Positions 45,938 to 59,870 are shown, numbered from the stretch's first letter. The stretch is DNA of 64,000 nt from Acidobacteriota bacterium (GCA_021818955.1 JAKASR010000020.1:1-64000), one strand, 5' to 3'. Translations and numbers: made by a program. Notes: generated from the sequence alone by a model not told the origin.

Positions 45938-47917
45938 TCAGGCGGAAGGAATTTTGGCGGCGGCGCTGGCCGGCTCGGTTCCGGAGAGTGTCTGCCAGCC
46001 GCGGCGAGACAGGTCCCGCCAGATCACCCATCCGGCGCCGGTCGCCATAAGCAGCAGCAGAAAGCCCGAAAGCCAGTCCTGCAGCACCAGCTTGCCAATG
46101 CCAAACAGGCAGCCATAGACCAAAGTGCAGCCCATGAGCCAACCCAGGGTATTGGCGGCGGCATCGCGCACCGGCGGCAGTTCCGGCGCCTGCGCGGCAA
46201 TGTGCCGCCAGCCGTATATCGAGGGATGCACGCGGCGGTAGAAGCTCAACAGCACCGTCTCCGATTCGGGGCGCGTCAGCAGAGTCACCACCAGCCAAAC
46301 CACGCTGGTTCCCGCTGTGGTCAGCAACGCGGTCTCGGCGAAGGGCACGGTGCCGCTGCCGGCAATGTGAAAGCCGTAACGGATCGTGAGCGACACCACC
46401 AGCGCGGCGATCATCGCGGAAATTTCGCTCCAGGCGTTGATCCGCCACCAGTACCAGCGCAACAGATACACCGCGCCGGTGCCGGCGCCAATCGAAAGCA
46501 GCAGGTCCCAGGCCGATTGAATAGAGCGGATATGCGCGGCGGTATAGCCGGAAACGCCGACCAGCAGAATAATGCCCAGCTTGCTGATCAGGACATAATG
46601 CCGTTCGCTTGCATGCTTGACCAGGAATCGCCGGTAAAAGTCATTGATGATGTAGGATGCGCCCCAGTTCAGTTGCGTCCCTATGGTGGACATGAAAGCG
46701 GCCAGAAAGGCGGCCACCATCAGCCCGCGCAGCGCCGGCGGCAGGAAATCGCGCAGCACCATCACATAGCCTTTTTCCGGCTGTTGGGCAAACATCAGGC
46801 TGGGATGCAGCCCGCCATGCGGCGAATAGACGACAATCGCCACCAGCGCGGTAAGGATCCACGGCCAGGGGCGCAGCGCATAATGCGCGATATTGAACCA
46901 GAGCGTCGCCCCCAGCGAGTTCTTTTCATCTTTGGCGCTAAACATGCGCTGCGCGATGTAGCCGCCGCCGCCCGGTTCCGCGCCCGGATACCAGCTTGAC
47001 CACCACTGCACCCCCAAATAGAGGACGAAGGTGATCAGTGGCAGCGTCCAGAGATTATTGGCAAGCCAATGCTGATGAAAGGCGGGCAGAAAGGCGAGTG
47101 GATTATGGACGGGCTGGCCCGCCGCCGCCATGGCATGGCCCACCAGCTTCAGCCGCAGCTTGAGCGCGTGCATGCCGCCGATTTTCGCCACCGCTACCCA
47201 GGCCAGAACAATGATCATGGCCATTTTGAGCACGAACTGGAACAGGTCGGTGACCAGCACGCCCCACAGCCCGCCAAGGGTGGTGTAAATGCCGGTGAAG
47301 GGAATCAGAATCAGAATGCAGATCAGCAAGGCCGTATGCGAGGGCGGACCTAGCGTATAGCGCCACAATGTATGCCCGCCCAGGCTTAATTGCAGGACCC
47401 GGCCTTGGGCGATGATCGGACCCAGCAGCACGGTGATGATATCCACCATCGCCTTGGTGACCCAGCCGAGAATCAGGCAGTTCATCAGCACGCCCAGATA
47501 GAGCGCGCGAAATCCGCGCAGAAAGGCCGCCGGACGGCCGCCATAGCGCAACTCGATCAATTCAACGTCTGTAAGGATTTCCGCCCGCCGCCAGTAGCGG
47601 GCGAAAAAGAAGACCGTCATCATGCCGCTCAGGCACAGCGACCACCAGAGCCAATTGCCGGCGATGCCGTTGGTGGCGACCAGGCCGGTGACCAGCAAGG
47701 GAGTGTCGGCGGCGAAGGTGGTGGCCACCATCGAGGTGCCCGCCAGCCACCAGGAGACATTGCGGCCGGATATGAAAAAATCTTCCGTGCTGCCGGCGGC
47801 GCGCCGCCGGTAATAAATGCCGATCAGCAGATTAATGAGCAGATAACCGGCAATGACCAGCCAATCGATGGAAGTTAAGGGCATAAATGTAATCTCGCAA
47901 ATTGCAGGCGCGCGCAT
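45938..47917 (-). CDS. sodium:solute symporter (SSS family)
   Basis: multi-TM; STEDFFISGRNVSWWLAGTSMVATTFAADTPLLVTG; FLAAFMSTIGTQLNWGASYIINDFYRRF. Confidence 0.85.
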   Translation of the reverse strand: MRAPAICEITFMPLTSIDWLVIAGYLLINLLIGIYYRRRAAGSTEDFFISGRNVSWWLAGTSMVATTFAADTPLLVTGLVATNGIAGNWLWWSLCLSGMMTVFFFARYWRRAEILTDVELIELRYGGRPAAFLRGFRALYLGVLMNCLILGWVTKAMVDIITVLLGPIIAQGRVLQLSLGGHTLWRYTLGPPSHTALLICILILIPFTGIYTTLGGLWGVLVTDLFQFVLKMAMIIVLAWVAVAKIGGMHALKLRLKLVGHAMAAAGQPVHNPLAFLPAFHQHWLANNLWTLPLITFVLYLGVQWWSSWYPGAEPGGGGYIAQRMFSAKDEKNSLGATLWFNIAHYALRPWPWILTALVAIVVYSPHGGLHPSLMFAQQPEKGYVMVLRDFLPPALRGLMVAAFLAAFMSTIGTQLNWGASYIINDFYRRFLVKHASERHYVLISKLGIILLVGVSGYTAAHIRSIQSAWDLLLSIGAGTGAVYLLRWYWWRINAWSEISAMIAALVVSLTIRYGFHIAGSGTVPFAETALLTTAGTSVVWLVVTLLTRPESETVLLSFYRRVHPSIYGWRHIAAQAPELPPVRDAAANTLGWLMGCTLVYGCLFGIGKLVLQDWLSGFLLLLMATGAGWVIWRDLSRRGWQTLSGTEPASAAAKIPSA

Positions 47918-48067
47918 GCGGTGCGCGGTCCGCCATCCACCCGGCTGCGGCGCAACGGCACCGGCACTATACTAACGGTTTCCGGGCAGCCGCTCCGCCA
48001 GCCGCCGCCAGCGGCGCTTGCTGGAGATCATAAAGGACGCAGCGTGCAAACTTCACCCCTGACTCGA

Positions 48068-49852
48068 ATGCAACCGGCTTTTTATAACCGCCTCTTGTTG
48101 CTGACCGCTGGTCTGGGCGGACTGCTCTATGGCATTGACGTGGGCATTATCGCCAGCGCCTTGCCTTATCTGGAGGCGACTTCCGGGCTGACCGCGGGCC
48201 AGCTTTCCTTCGTCGTGGCGGCAGTGCTGCTCGGCACCGTCATCTCCACCTTATTTGCCGGCATGCTGGCCGATCAGTGGGGACGCAAATGGCTGATGAT
48301 CTTGAGCGGGGTGCTGTTTGCCGCCAGCATTCCGGTCATCGCCCTCTCGCATGGTTTCGGCATGCTGGTGCTGGGCCGCCTCTGTCAGGGCGTCAGCGCG
48401 GGCTTCATCGGTGTGGTCGTGCCGCTCTACCTGGCTGAATGCCTGCTGCCGGAAAATCGCGGCCGCGGCACGGCCTTGTTCCAGTTCTTCCTCACCATTG
48501 GCATTGTCGCCGCCGCCGCGGTCGGCATGTACTTCAGCCTGCGCGTTCAGGAAGTCGCGCAGTTGGGCAATGCCAAACTGCTCTACGCCTTTCAGGACCA
48601 CGCCTGGCGCGGCATTTTCTGGGTCTCGCTGCCGCCCGGCCTGTTGTTCATCCTTGGCGGTTTCTGGCTGGCGGAGTCGCCGCGCTGGCTCTTCCGGCGC
48701 GGTCATCCGGAACAGGCCTTGTCTGCGCTGCTGTACTCGCGCGCGCCAGCGCAGGCCAAGCTCGAGCTCGAAGAGATGCAGCAGAATGCCGCCGCCGAAC
48801 GCCAGCGGCAGCGCAAGCGCATCGTCGCCGAGAGCCTGCTGCAGCGCAAATATGTCATCCCCTTCCTGCTCGCCTGCGCCATTCTCGGGCTCAACCAGAC
48901 CACCGGCATCAACTCGATCATCGGCTATAACACCGCCATCCTGATCCAAAGCGGCCTGAGCGACGTGCAAGCCCACTGGGGCTATATTCTGTTTACCGTC
49001 ATTAACGCCCTGGGCACCGTCGTGGGCATGCTGCTGGTGGACCGCAAAGGCCGGAAGTTTTTGCTTTCCCTGGGCACCGCCGGGATTGTGGTTTCGCTGC
49101 TGGCCACGGCAATGCTGTTTTCCCGCACCGAGCGCCGGCGGGTGGACGTTGGCGCCCAGCTCCAGGCAATGGTGGGGCGGAATTCTCGCTTGCTGCTGCG
49201 CTTTACTCCCGCCCTCGAACGGCAATGGCTGGAGCGTGCCGGCCACCCCGGTCTCGCCGGGCAACCGGCGGCGCTGACGATTATTTATGCCTATGGCGGG
49301 TTCAGCGCCTCGACCCCGGTCGTGCGCTCCAACCATCCCCAAGGCGCTCAAATCGTGCTCAAACGCTCCAGTTGCGTGCCCCACAATCGCGTGCTGGCGG
49401 CCTTTTCCAATCCCTTTGCCAACTTGCAACAAGCTCGCACCGCCCCATTGCGCATCCTGCATGCCCTGATCACGCCTCTTCCCAGCGCCCGCGCCGGCTG
49501 GCTGGTCGCTTTGACCCTGTATGTTTTTGTCGCCTTCTTCGCCATCGGCCCCGGCATCTGCGTCTGGCTGGCGCTTTCCGAGCTCATGCCTACCCGCATT
49601 CGCTCAAACGGCATGAGTGTTGCGCTGCTGATCAACGAAGCCATCTCCACATTCATCGCGGCTATCTTCCTGCCCACCGTCGGGCGCTACGGTTACGCTT
49701 CCATGTTTTACGCCTTTGCCGGCTTTACCGTGCTGTATTTCATCACCGTGACGTTTTTCTTCCCTGAAACCAAGGGTAAGACGCTGGAAGAAATCGAAGC
49801 CCATTTTGCCGCCCGCCGCCGGCCCGCCGAAAGCCAGGGAGCGGGAAGTTAA
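48068..49852 (+). CDS. MFS sugar porter with an extra loop between TM9 and TM10
   Basis: GLGGLLYGIDVGIIASALPYL, ADQWGRKWLMI, LNQTTGINSIIGYN, FFPETKGKTLEEIE. Confidence 0.85.
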   Translation: MQPAFYNRLLLLTAGLGGLLYGIDVGIIASALPYLEATSGLTAGQLSFVVAAVLLGTVISTLFAGMLADQWGRKWLMILSGVLFAASIPVIALSHGFGMLVLGRLCQGVSAGFIGVVVPLYLAECLLPENRGRGTALFQFFLTIGIVAAAAVGMYFSLRVQEVAQLGNAKLLYAFQDHAWRGIFWVSLPPGLLFILGGFWLAESPRWLFRRGHPEQALSALLYSRAPAQAKLELEEMQQNAAAERQRQRKRIVAESLLQRKYVIPFLLACAILGLNQTTGINSIIGYNTAILIQSGLSDVQAHWGYILFTVINALGTVVGMLLVDRKGRKFLLSLGTAGIVVSLLATAMLFSRTERRRVDVGAQLQAMVGRNSRLLLRFTPALERQWLERAGHPGLAGQPAALTIIYAYGGFSASTPVVRSNHPQGAQIVLKRSSCVPHNRVLAAFSNPFANLQQARTAPLRILHALITPLPSARAGWLVALTLYVFVAFFAIGPGICVWLALSELMPTRIRSNGMSVALLINEAISTFIAAIFLPTVGRYGYASMFYAFAGFTVLYFITVTFFFPETKGKTLEEIEAHFAARRRPAESQGAGS

Positions 49853-49998
49853 ATGGAGCGCCCGGAGAAAGAATTAAGGCCAGCCCGCCGGGTTTCGAAT
49901 CCACAAGACGCAACCGCCTGCGGGCGGTGGCTGAAGGCAGGAAGTCGGCGGAAACGGTTCTTTGGCGAGGGCGAGCAGCGGCGGTCCGGCTTGATGGC

Positions 49999-50661
49999 TT
50001 ACGCCACCTTTTTCCGGTCCTGCGATTTGCCTTTCTCGATATCCTTCGGGGAGGGCAGAGTCGAGCCGTCGCTATAACGCTCGGTGGATCGCGTGGAAGG
50101 ATCCACGCCCTCGGCCTCACCCGTGCGCGGGTTGACCAGATAAAGCAGGTCGGCCATATCGTCGGCGTGCCCTTCTTCGTCTTTCAGCAGCTCTTCCAGC
50201 AGTTCGCGCGTGGTGTTGTCGTGAAAACCGAAGTAGCGGATCATCTCGCCGTACACCTCGATGACCGCCCGTTCCGCCACCAGGTCTTCCTGGATCATAT
50301 CGGCCAGCGATTCACCCTCGACGTACTGGGAAACACTGCGTGTCAGCAGCCCTTCCGGGTTCAGCTTGGGCGCGCCGCCCAACTGCTTGATCCGCACCGC
50401 CAGCTTGTCGGCATGCTCCTGTTCGTTGTTGGCATGCTCCAGGAATTCCTTGGCCGCGCTCTCGCCATGCAGGCCGCTGGCCATGTAATAGTGATGCCGG
50501 TAGCGCAGCACACAGACGATTTCGGTGGCCAGCGCGATATTGAGCATCTCAATCGCTTTGTGAATGTCTCCCTGATACGACTGAATCACCGCTCCCTGCG
50601 ACATGTGCTCGCGCGCACGCTTTCGAATCGCCTCCACATCCGCTAAAAATTCGCCTGCCAT
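49999..50661 (-). CDS. ferritin-like / bacterioferritin-type protein
   Basis: [19 protein letters not shown]...[20 protein letters not shown]...[16 protein letters not shown] metal-ligand pattern. Confidence 0.8.
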   Translation of the reverse strand: MAGEFLADVEAIRKRAREHMSQGAVIQSYQGDIHKAIEMLNIALATEIVCVLRYRHHYYMASGLHGESAAKEFLEHANNEQEHADKLAVRIKQLGGAPKLNPEGLLTRSVSQYVEGESLADMIQEDLVAERAVIEVYGEMIRYFGFHDNTTRELLEELLKDEEGHADDMADLLYLVNPRTGEAEGVDPSTRSTERYSDGSTLPSPKDIEKGKSQDRKKVA

Positions 50662-50824
50662 TGGCCGCCTCCTTCCACAGGAAAGATTAGAAAACCCGCG
50701 CGCCGCCGCCGTTGCCCGTTGGCGTACCGAGAAAGAAAGAAGAGGAGAGGCCCGAACGCCAAACTGTGATACAGTAAAAATTTACTTGCCCCAATCCGGG
50801 GCTAAGAGGGAGAGTCGCGCAAAG

Positions 50825-51094
50825 ATGGCGCTGACCAAGGACCACAAACAAAACCTGATCCGATCCTTCGCCGTGCATTCTCGCGACAGCGGTTCCCCCG
50901 AAGTGCAGGTCGCGATTTTGACCGAGCGGATCGGCTACTTAACCGAACATTTCAAGACGCATCGCAAGGACCACCATTCCCGGCGCGGCCTGCTGCTGCT
51001 GGTCGGCAAGCGTCGCCGCCTGCTGGATTACCTGAAACGGCACGACCCGTCGCGGTATGGCGCCGTGATTCAGAAACTGGGCTTGCGTAAATAG
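50825..51094 (+). CDS. rpsO: 30S ribosomal protein S15
   Basis: [70 protein letters not shown]. Confidence 0.97.
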   Translation: MALTKDHKQNLIRSFAVHSRDSGSPEVQVAILTERIGYLTEHFKTHRKDHHSRRGLLLLVGKRRRLLDYLKRHDPSRYGAVIQKLGLRK

Positions 51095-51298
51095 CGTTAT
51101 TGCGAATCGTTAGTGACCCGAACGTGACGGGCAATGGCTACAAATTCATCCAGGCGCTCATCCGACCCGCCTGTCTGAGAAGCTCATCCCCTCCGTTCCC
51201 CATCCCCTGCTTCCCCGTACCGCCGCACCAACGCGGCGGGCGCGGCAGGCTACGGCCGGGCATGTACATTCCGGCCGCAAATAGAAAGCGAGAACTCC

Positions 51299-53527
<2,229 letters not shown>

Positions 53528-53564
53528 GCCGGGCTGTAACTTTTAAAACTGCAATCGCGGGCAT

Positions 53565-53588
53565 AAGGGCAGGGAAGACCTGCCCTTT
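53565..53588. terminator. Rho-independent-like terminator after pnp
   Basis: AAGGGCAGG-GAAGA-CCTGCCCTT 9-bp perfect stem followed by tccgtttt. Confidence 0.7.
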
Positions 53589-53784
53589 CCGTTTTAGGAT
53601 TCCTCTTCACGGGCCGCGTTTGACTTGAGCCGCAACCCAGGGCCTGGGTCATATCCTGTATCTGATCGATGTGTCGAATAAAGCACATCCGCCGCATATT
53701 GACTATTCAAAGCGTTTCTGTTTTTGTAAACTGCAAGATGCAATGATGTTGTAGCCGGGACCGTGCCGGCCTGAATCCCCTCGC

Positions 53785-54951
53785 ATGAGTGACGAAACCC
53801 CTCTCCGCCTGCTGCTCTCGGACGATACCGAAACCCTCGGCACCCGCATCAAGGTTATCGGTGTGGGTGGCGGTGGCGGCAATGCCGTCAACCGCATGAT
53901 TGATGCCCAGATGGATGGCGTCGAGTTTATCGTCGCCAATACCGATATCCAGGCGCTCAATCTTTCCCGCGCTCCGGTCAAGCTGCAAATCGGCACTAAG
54001 CTCACCAACGGACGCGGTTCCGGCTCGGATCCCCAAACCGGCCGCAAAGCGGCGCTCGAAGATACCGATAAAATCGCCGAGGTGCTGGAAGGCGCCGACA
54101 TGGTCTTCATCACCGCCGGGCTGGGCGGCGGCACCGGCACCGGCGCCGCGCCGGTGATCGCCTCGCTGGCCAGCCAATTGGGCGCGCTGACCGTCGCGGT
54201 AGTGACCAAGCCCTTTCCTTTCGAGGGTCGCCGCCGCATGGCCCAGGCCGAGCAGGGTTTGCGCGAGTTGGCGGCCTCGCTCGATACCGTCATCACCATT
54301 CCCAATGAACGCCTGCTGCAGGTCGCCCAGGATGCCCCCTTTATCGAGTCCTTCCGCATTGCCGATGATATTTTGCGCCAGGCGGTACAGGGCATCTCCG
54401 ACATCATCATGATTCCCGGCATCATCAATCGCGATTTCGCCGACATCAAGACCATCATGGAGGGCATGGGTTACGCCATCATGGGCACGGCCGTCGCCGG
54501 CGGGCGCGACCGCGCAGTCGAGGCCGCCCGCGCCGCCATTTCCAGCCCGCTGCTGGAAACCAGCGCCATCGAAGGTGCCCGCGGCATCCTGATCAACATT
54601 ACCGGCTCCAGCAATTTGAAACTTTCCGAAGTCAGCGAAGCCTCCAGCATCATTCAGCATGCGGCGCACGAAGACGCCAATATCATCTTCGGCGCGGTGT
54701 TGAATGAGGCCATGGGCGACGAAGTTAAAATCACCGTCATTGCCACAGGCCTGGGCCAGGAACATCGCCTCGAATCTTTGATCGAGCGAGAAGTGCCGGG
54801 GCGCGATCCCGAGCCGGAGCCGGTTCAGGCGCCTTTGACTGCGCCTGCCGCCGGAGAACCCTCCGGTTCCCACGTTTCCGACAGCTTGGTCCCGAACGAG
54901 GACGAGCTGGATATCCCTACCTTCCTCCGCCGCCGCCATACCCAAGCTTGA
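53785..54951 (+). CDS. ftsZ: cell division protein FtsZ
   Basis: [38 protein letters not shown]-terminal [12 protein letters not shown]. Confidence 0.97.
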   Translation: MSDETPLRLLLSDDTETLGTRIKVIGVGGGGGNAVNRMIDAQMDGVEFIVANTDIQALNLSRAPVKLQIGTKLTNGRGSGSDPQTGRKAALEDTDKIAEVLEGADMVFITAGLGGGTGTGAAPVIASLASQLGALTVAVVTKPFPFEGRRRMAQAEQGLRELAASLDTVITIPNERLLQVAQDAPFIESFRIADDILRQAVQGISDIIMIPGIINRDFADIKTIMEGMGYAIMGTAVAGGRDRAVEAARAAISSPLLETSAIEGARGILINITGSSNLKLSEVSEASSIIQHAAHEDANIIFGAVLNEAMGDEVKITVIATGLGQEHRLESLIEREVPGRDPEPEPVQAPLTAPAAGEPSGSHVSDSLVPNEDELDIPTFLRRRHTQA

Positions 54952-54995
54952 TTCGCAGGGGAACCCGGCCGGCGGCGCGAAAGGAATACATTGAG

Positions 54996-57092
54996 ATGCC
55001 GCTTTTACGCCCTGCTTTCGTCCTACGCCGTTTCTGGCTCTTGCTTTTTCTCAGCGCCACGTTGGCCGCCGCCGTGCCGCCGGCCCGGCCGCACCTGATT
55101 CCTTATCCGCGCCAGGTGGCATGGCGGACCGGCACGTTGCGTCTGGGCCCGGTCGTCTCTATCGTGGTTGCCGACCACTATGCCGCGGATCGTTTTGCCG
55201 CCCGGCGGCTGCGGCATGAGCTGGCTCAGGTCGAGGACGTGCGCGCGATCATCGGCAGGGCCCGAACCGCTCACCGCATTATTCTGGCGCGCGAGCATTC
55301 TGCCGCCGGACGCTATTGGCTGCGGCGCGCCCGCGTGCGTCATTTCCCCTTGGCCGCCGCCCGCGAAGGCTACCTGTTGCTGGTCACGCCGACCCGCGCC
55401 ATCATTGTCGGCGACAGCGGCGCGGGCGTCTTTTACGGGGTCCAGACCCTGCGCCAACTGCTACGCCCCGATCCGGACCATCCCCGCCATGCCCTCGCCC
55501 CCTGCGCCCGTATTCTCGACTGGCCCGAGCTGCGCTGGCGCGGAGTGCATCAGGATATCAGCCGCGGTCCCATCCCCCGGCTGAGCGATATCAAGCGCAC
55601 GCTCGCCCGCATGGCCCAGTACAAGCTCAATGTTTATTCGCTTTACTTCGAGGATACTTACGCCTATCCCTCGCTACCCCTGATAGGAGAGCCGGGCGGA
55701 GCGATCACACCCGCCGAAGCCATTAAAATCGTCGCCTTTGCCCGTCGCTATCACATCACCGTCATTCCGGAGCAGGAATCCTTCGGCCATCTCCATTTGG
55801 TGTTGCAGTATCAGAAGTACCAGCCCTACGATGAGCTGCCCTTCGGCGACGTGCTCTCGCCCGCCGTGCCCGGCACCCTGGAATTTATCCACACCATGTT
55901 CGCCGACCTGGCGCAGGCATTCCCTTCGCCCATCCTGCACATTGGCGCCGATGAGACTTTTCAGCTTGGCCAAGGCAAAACCAAGCCCATGGTGCAGCAA
56001 CTCGGCCGCGGTCAAGTCTATATCAATTACCTGCGCAGCATTTATCAAACCCTTCAGCCCCTGCATCGCAAGCTGATGTTTTGGGGCGACATAGCTGTCA
56101 AGCATCCCGAGCTGCTCAATCAACTTCCGCGCGATATGATCGCCGTGCCCTGGGACTACGCCCCGCGCGCTTCCTATGACAACGAAATTCAGCCCTTCCG
56201 CGCGGCGGGGCTGGAAACCTGGGTCGCGCCCGGGGTGGGCAACTGGAGCCATATTTACCCCGATTATTCCACCTCGCTGATCAACATCCGCCGCTTCGTT
56301 TCCGACGGCCGCCGCCTGGGCGCGCGCGGCATGCTCAACACCACCTGGATGGATGATGGCGAGGCGTTATTTGACAATACCTGGTACGGCCTGGTCTACG
56401 GCGCCGCCGCCAGTTGGCAGCCGCGCATGCATGACGCGCGTTTCCGCCAGGATTACGACTGGGCGTTTTACCGCGCGCCGGGCCATCATTTCGAGCGGGA
56501 AGTCGAGCAATTAACTCAGATCCAGCAGATTATGCATCAGTGTTGCCATGTGGATGCCCTCAGTTGGACGGTCGAGTTGAACGCTTTTTCGCCTCGTGGG
56601 CAGAGTTTCTACCAGCGCCTCGACCCTGCGGCGCCGCAAATTCGTCTGCTGGCCGAAAGCGTGATCTCCGATCTGATTCGCCACCGCAATCTTGCCCGCC
56701 AGAATTCTTCGCTGCTCGATCAGGTGGACTTTTCCGCGCGGCGCTTCGATTTCCTGGGCCAGAAAACTGAATACGCCGTTTACATTCCGCAGCTCTATGC
56801 TCAGGCAAGAACGGAATCCGCGCAACCGGGTAAAGTGTTCAATATCCTCTATCGCATCAATGGCGTGAATGGCCTGCTGCAGGATATGCGCGACCATACC
56901 ACCGAATTGCGGAGCGAATACCGGCGGCTGTGGCTGCAAGGCAACCGGCCCTATTTTCTGGGCAATATCCTGGTGCGCTATAACCAGGATCTGATGCGCT
57001 GGCAACGGCTCGCCACCCGCATGTCGACGATTATGAGCGACTACCGCCGCACCCATCAGCTTCCGGCCTCCCTGGCCGGCGCCGGCAAATAA
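54996..57092 (+). CDS. family 20-type glycoside hydrolase (beta-N-acetylhexosaminidase-like)
   Basis: signal peptide; LRWRGVHQDISRGPIPRLSDIKRTLARMAQYKLNVYSLYFEDTYAYPS; ILHIGADETFQLG catalytic DE. Confidence 0.8.
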   Translation: MPLLRPAFVLRRFWLLLFLSATLAAAVPPARPHLIPYPRQVAWRTGTLRLGPVVSIVVADHYAADRFAARRLRHELAQVEDVRAIIGRARTAHRIILAREHSAAGRYWLRRARVRHFPLAAAREGYLLLVTPTRAIIVGDSGAGVFYGVQTLRQLLRPDPDHPRHALAPCARILDWPELRWRGVHQDISRGPIPRLSDIKRTLARMAQYKLNVYSLYFEDTYAYPSLPLIGEPGGAITPAEAIKIVAFARRYHITVIPEQESFGHLHLVLQYQKYQPYDELPFGDVLSPAVPGTLEFIHTMFADLAQAFPSPILHIGADETFQLGQGKTKPMVQQLGRGQVYINYLRSIYQTLQPLHRKLMFWGDIAVKHPELLNQLPRDMIAVPWDYAPRASYDNEIQPFRAAGLETWVAPGVGNWSHIYPDYSTSLINIRRFVSDGRRLGARGMLNTTWMDDGEALFDNTWYGLVYGAAASWQPRMHDARFRQDYDWAFYRAPGHHFEREVEQLTQIQQIMHQCCHVDALSWTVELNAFSPRGQSFYQRLDPAAPQIRLLAESVISDLIRHRNLARQNSSLLDQVDFSARRFDFLGQKTEYAVYIPQLYAQARTESAQPGKVFNILYRINGVNGLLQDMRDHTTELRSEYRRLWLQGNRPYFLGNILVRYNQDLMRWQRLATRMSTIMSDYRRTHQLPASLAGAGK

Positions 57093-57100
57093 TACCGCTC

Positions 57101-58144
57101 ATGCCGCGCATCGCTGTCATTGCCGGAGATGGCGTCGGGCGTGAAGTAATTCCCGCGGCGGTTCGCGTTGCGCGCGCGGCCGCCGGCGACCGGCTGGAAT
57201 GGGTCGAGTTCGATTGGAACGCCGATTATTACCTGCGCCACGGCGCGGCCATGCCGCCCGACGGCCTGGAACAATTGAGGCGGTTCGAAGCCATTCTTTT
57301 CGGCGCGGTGGGCGACCCGCGGATCACCACCCACGACTATGCCGCCGGGCTGCTGCTGAAGATGCGCTTCGGCCTCGATCTCTACGCCAATCTGCGCCCG
57401 GTGCGCCCGCTGGACGATCGCCTTTGCCCGCTGCGCGGCATCCGAGGCGACGAAATTGACTTTGTCGTGCTGCGGGAAAACACCGAAGGCCCTTACGCCG
57501 GCATGGGCGGCAACTTCAAGACCGGACGGGGGGAGGAAGTCGCGGTCGAGCTGGATATAAACACCCGCCTGGGCGTGGAACGCATCCAGCGCCTGGCGTT
57601 CGAGATGGCGCGGCAACGCTCCCGGCGCCGGCTGGCCATGGCCGATAAATCCAATGCCATGCCGCATGCGCATGGTCTTTGGCTGCGCGTTTTCCGCGAA
57701 TTACAGCCTCAATTTCCGGAAATCGAGGCGCGGCATTACTACGCCGACGCGCTCGCCTACCAACTGGTGCGCGATCCCCGGCAGTTCGATATGATCGTCA
57801 CCACCAATTTATTTGGCGACCTGCTCACCGATCTGGCCGCCGCGCTGCAGGGCGGGCTGGGCATGGCCGCCAGCGGCAACCTGCACCCCGGACGCATGGG
57901 CTTGTTCGAACCGGTCCACGGTTCCGCGCCCGACATTGCCGGCCGCAATCTCGCCAACCCCATCGGCGCCATCCTCAGCGCCGCCTTGATGCTCGATTTT
58001 CTGGGGCTTGACGCCGCCGCCCGCCGGGTCGAAGCCAGCGCCGCCGCCGCCGTGCGCGAGGGGGTCGCCACCCCGGATATCGGCGGCAATTGGGGCACCG
58101 CCGAGTGCGCCGCCTGGATCGAAAAGCGCTTGCGCTCGGCCTAG
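57101..58144 (+). CDS. leuB: 3-isopropylmalate dehydrogenase / isocitrate-type dehydrogenase
   Basis: IAVIAGDGVGREVIPAAVRV, VLRENTEGPYAGMGG, NLFGDLLTDLAAALQGGLGMAASGNLHP. Confidence 0.85.
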   Translation: MPRIAVIAGDGVGREVIPAAVRVARAAAGDRLEWVEFDWNADYYLRHGAAMPPDGLEQLRRFEAILFGAVGDPRITTHDYAAGLLLKMRFGLDLYANLRPVRPLDDRLCPLRGIRGDEIDFVVLRENTEGPYAGMGGNFKTGRGEEVAVELDINTRLGVERIQRLAFEMARQRSRRRLAMADKSNAMPHAHGLWLRVFRELQPQFPEIEARHYYADALAYQLVRDPRQFDMIVTTNLFGDLLTDLAAALQGGLGMAASGNLHPGRMGLFEPVHGSAPDIAGRNLANPIGAILSAALMLDFLGLDAAARRVEASAAAAVREGVATPDIGGNWGTAECAAWIEKRLRSA

Positions 58145-58238
58145 GTCCTAACCCGGAAAAACCGCTGTTGCCGGCCAGTTATACTAAGAGTGGAACCGCA
58201 CCCGGCCAGGCCCGGATGCGTTCTTAATTGGAGCTTGT

Positions 58239-59117
58239 ATGGAAAACGAATTTCGACTGAAAACCGGTTTGGCCGAGATGCTGAAGGGCGGCGTCATTAT
58301 GGACGTGACGGACGCCGACCAGGCCCGCATCGCCGAAGAGGCCGGCGCCGCCGCGGTCATGGCGCTGGAGCGCGTGCCCGCCGACATCCGCCGCGAAGGC
58401 GGCGTCGCCCGCATGGCTTCCATCCGTAAAATCCGCCAGATCATGGAAGCCGTCTCCATTCCCGTGATGGCCAAATGCCGCATTGGCCACTTCGCCGAGG
58501 CCCGAATTCTGGAGGCGCTGGGGGTAGATTACATTGACGAGAGCGAAGTGCTCACCCCCGCCGATGAAGTTCACCATGTGGATAAGCACGATTTCAAAGT
58601 GCCTTTTGTCTGCGGCGCCCGCAACCTCGGCGAGGCCTTGCGGCGCATTACCGAAGGCGCGGCCATGATCCGCACCAAAGGCGAGGCCGGCACGGGCGAC
58701 ATCGTGCACGCCGTGCGTCATATGCGCGCCATCGTGTCCGAAATGAAGCAGTTGACGGTCATGGCTCCGGAAGAGTTGTTTGCCCGCGCCAAGGAACTGC
58801 AGGCGCCATACGAGCTGGTGCGCATGGTCGCCCGGGAAGGGAAGCTGCCGGTACCGAATTTTTCCGCCGGCGGCATCGCCACGCCCGCCGACGCCGCCCT
58901 GGTCATGCAGCTCGGCGCCGAAGCCGTATTCGTCGGTTCCGGAATTTTCAAGTCGGAAGACCCTGGCGTCCGCGCCCGCGCCATCGTGCGCGCCACCACG
59001 CATTTTCGCGATGCGCAAGTGCTGCTCGAATGCTGTGAAGATTTAGGCGAGCCCATGCGCGGCATTGACGCCGCCGGATTGAAACCGGAAGAACAACTGC
59101 AGACGCGGGGCTGGTAA
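58239..59117 (+). CDS. pdxS: pyridoxal 5'-phosphate synthase lyase subunit
   Basis: [41 protein letters not shown]. Confidence 0.97.
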   Translation: MENEFRLKTGLAEMLKGGVIMDVTDADQARIAEEAGAAAVMALERVPADIRREGGVARMASIRKIRQIMEAVSIPVMAKCRIGHFAEARILEALGVDYIDESEVLTPADEVHHVDKHDFKVPFVCGARNLGEALRRITEGAAMIRTKGEAGTGDIVHAVRHMRAIVSEMKQLTVMAPEELFARAKELQAPYELVRMVAREGKLPVPNFSAGGIATPADAALVMQLGAEAVFVGSGIFKSEDPGVRARAIVRATTHFRDAQVLLECCEDLGEPMRGIDAAGLKPEEQLQTRGW

Positions 59118-59147
59118 TGGACAACCGCCAGTCCCTCCAGCCAGACC

Positions 59148-59843
59148 ATGCCGCTTGCTGATCAAGCTGAAGCCAGCAATCAACCTCAATCGGCTATCCT
59201 TTTGGGCATATTAGCTTTACAGGGCGATTATGAGGCCCACGCCCGAACCCTGGAGCGGCTGGGCTTGCGGCCGGAATCGGCGGCTCCAGCCGCCGCGCCC
59301 GGGGGCTGGCGCTTCGTCCGCCACGCAGAGGATTTGGACGGGCTGGATGGTTTGATTTTGCCCGGCGGCGAGAGCACCACCATGCTCAAATTTCTCGAGC
59401 AGGCGGGTTTTCTCGAGCGCTTGCGCCAATTCGCCGCAGCGCGTCCCTGTTTTGGCACCTGCGCCGGCGCCATCCTGATGGCGCGCCAAGTCAGCCATCC
59501 GCAACAGCCTTCCTTGGGCGTGCTCGAATTGACGGTCGAGCGCAATGCCTATGGACGCCAGATCGATAGCTTCATCGATCGGGGCGAATGGGCCGGCGCG
59601 CAGGAAAAAGACGCGCCACCGCCGGAAATGGTCTTCATACGCGCTCCCCGTTTTCGCGACGCAGGTCCCACGGTGGAAGTGCTGGCGCGCTGGCACGGCG
59701 AGCCGGTGCTGGTGCGGCAGGGAAAACTGCTGGCCGCCACATTTCATCCGGAATTAACCGAAGATACCCGCGTGCATGAGATGTTTTTACGTATGATACG
59801 ATCAGCGCGTGCGCAGCCGGGCGAATCCTCGCCGCGGGCTTGA
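59148..59843 (+). CDS. pdxT: pyridoxal 5'-phosphate synthase glutaminase subunit
   Basis: LALQGDYEAHARTLERLG, LILPGGESTTMLKFL, CFGTCAGAILMA. Confidence 0.95.
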   Translation: MPLADQAEASNQPQSAILLGILALQGDYEAHARTLERLGLRPESAAPAAAPGGWRFVRHAEDLDGLDGLILPGGESTTMLKFLEQAGFLERLRQFAAARPCFGTCAGAILMARQVSHPQQPSLGVLELTVERNAYGRQIDSFIDRGEWAGAQEKDAPPPEMVFIRAPRFRDAGPTVEVLARWHGEPVLVRQGKLLAATFHPELTEDTRVHEMFLRMIRSARAQPGESSPRA

Positions 59844-59870
59844 CGAGCGCTGGAGAGGGAATCGACCCAC

